A stretch of DNA of 64,000 bases, taken from NCBI GenBank assembly GCA_965224205.1, contig CBDCYN010000009.1, positions 377,566 through 441,565 of the forward strand, written 5' to 3'. Under the pieces are notes generated by a model. That model was given only the letters and a program-made list of their open reading frames with translations, made no database searches and was not told where the DNA came from. Position 1 is the stretch's first letter. Each line of letters opens with the position of its first letter. The stretch comes from CBDCYN01 sp965224205 (GTDB lineage: Bacteria; Planctomycetota; Phycisphaerae; Phycisphaerales; Phycisphaeraceae). Positions 63,691-64,000 of this stretch are shown here, piece by piece. A program made the translations under genes and the position numbers.

Positions 63691-64000
63691 TTAGAGTCGG
63701 GTTGCGGTGTTTGGCTCGATCACCGCAACGAGTAGCCAGCTGGGTTTCACCCAGAACAGCGATGAACAAGACCGAAGCAATTCTTCTTCGATCGAATCGA
63801 TCGCACCGACCACACCGCGGACCGAACCGCACTGTCCCAACACCGACGCGTCGGGACAGTAATCGTGCCAGATGACCAGCCCGCCTGCCCTCACCCGTGA
63901 CAGCGCCTTAAGCGTGTCGTTGATGACGATGTCACGGCTATGCCCGCCGTCGATCAGGACCGTATCAAAGAACCCCGGCGGGTACGCGGAAGGGTCCCAG
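63691..64000 (-). CDS. Class I SAM methyltransferase (Methyltransf_24-like), 5' end outside the window
   Basis: About 103 C-terminal residues are visible. FFDTVLIDGGHSRDIVINDTL, shown in part, and RAGGLVIWHDYCPD are typical of O-methyltransferases linked to glycan clusters. It heads the minus-strand glycosyltransferase operon as far as can be seen. Confidence 0.75.
   Translation of the reverse strand, partial: WDPSAYPPGFFDTVLIDGGHSRDIVINDTLKALSRVRAGGLVIWHDYCPDASVLGQCGSVRGVVGAIDSIEEELLRSCSSLFWVKPSWLLVAVIEPNTATRL

Noticed and set aside
1..64000. CRISPR arrays, rRNA genes, integrated prophage.
   Set aside because: No regularly spaced direct repeats, rRNA signature sequences or phage structural genes were seen.

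Overview
The window looks like chromosome of a planctomycete, most likely of the Phycisphaerae type. The signs are two very large secreted proteins, one opening with an LEPR-XLL-like motif (the planctomycetal export signature), a dockerin-like EF-hand pair, VPEPGT-type (PEP-CTERM) C-terminal tails, a CxxC...CPxC ribbon of a kind common in planctomycete proteins inserted into CstA, and copies of a short 'aacgagccgcga' repeat. Base composition is roughly 60% G+C. The species cannot be named from sequence alone.

Layout. 1-5.1 kb: 5' part of a giant minus-strand surface protein (LEPR-XLL, dockerin, Ig-like/cadherin-like repeats, RHS/YD repeats) running off the left edge, with an 11-G tract just upstream. 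5.3-5.75 kb: decayed serine recombinase and one copy of a dispersed repeat. 6-7 kb: class II fructose-bisphosphate aldolase with an apparent one-base frameshift. 7.4-10 kb: AlgI/AlgJ-type polysaccharide O-acetylation pair. 10.4-20.3 kb: PIN-TRAM membrane protein, YfcE-type phosphoesterase, LCAT-like lipoprotein, Wza-like export lipoprotein, sulfotransferase and two secreted proteins, with several strong hairpins. 20.6 kb: tRNA with a UAA anticodon but a short variable loop. 21.1-36 kb: an accessory region with a 3449-residue RTX/Calx-beta-like protein truncated by mobile elements at one end and probably at both, an IS3-family element, an AraC regulator that abuts it, an IS630-family element inside a gene remnant with a Tat-like start, and an ISAs1 remnant. 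36.4-51.8 kb: mostly housekeeping (sulfotransferase, CstA, TPR proteins, AddAB-type helicase-nuclease, GTP-dependent PEP carboxykinase). 52-53.2 kb: second IS630-family element. 53.4-58.6 kb: HemW-like protein, methyltransferase, repeat-built PEP-CTERM protein, small MITE-like element, VWA protein. 58.8-64 kb: glycosyltransferase/UDP-sugar dehydrogenase cluster.

How the genes may work together. Many genes point to making, modifying and exporting an extracellular polysaccharide or glycan: nucleotide-sugar oxidation, glycosyltransferases, O-acetylation, sulfation and a Wza-type exporter, alongside the giant surface proteins. PEP carboxykinase, aldolase and CstA fit gluconeogenic growth on peptides or organic acids. 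No CRISPR array, rRNA or intact prophage was seen. The most unusual items are a dispersed dyad-bearing repeat family that appears to derive from the 5' end of the recombinase gene, the doubly eroded giant gene, and homopolymer or heptamer frameshift sites in the three full-length insertion sequences.
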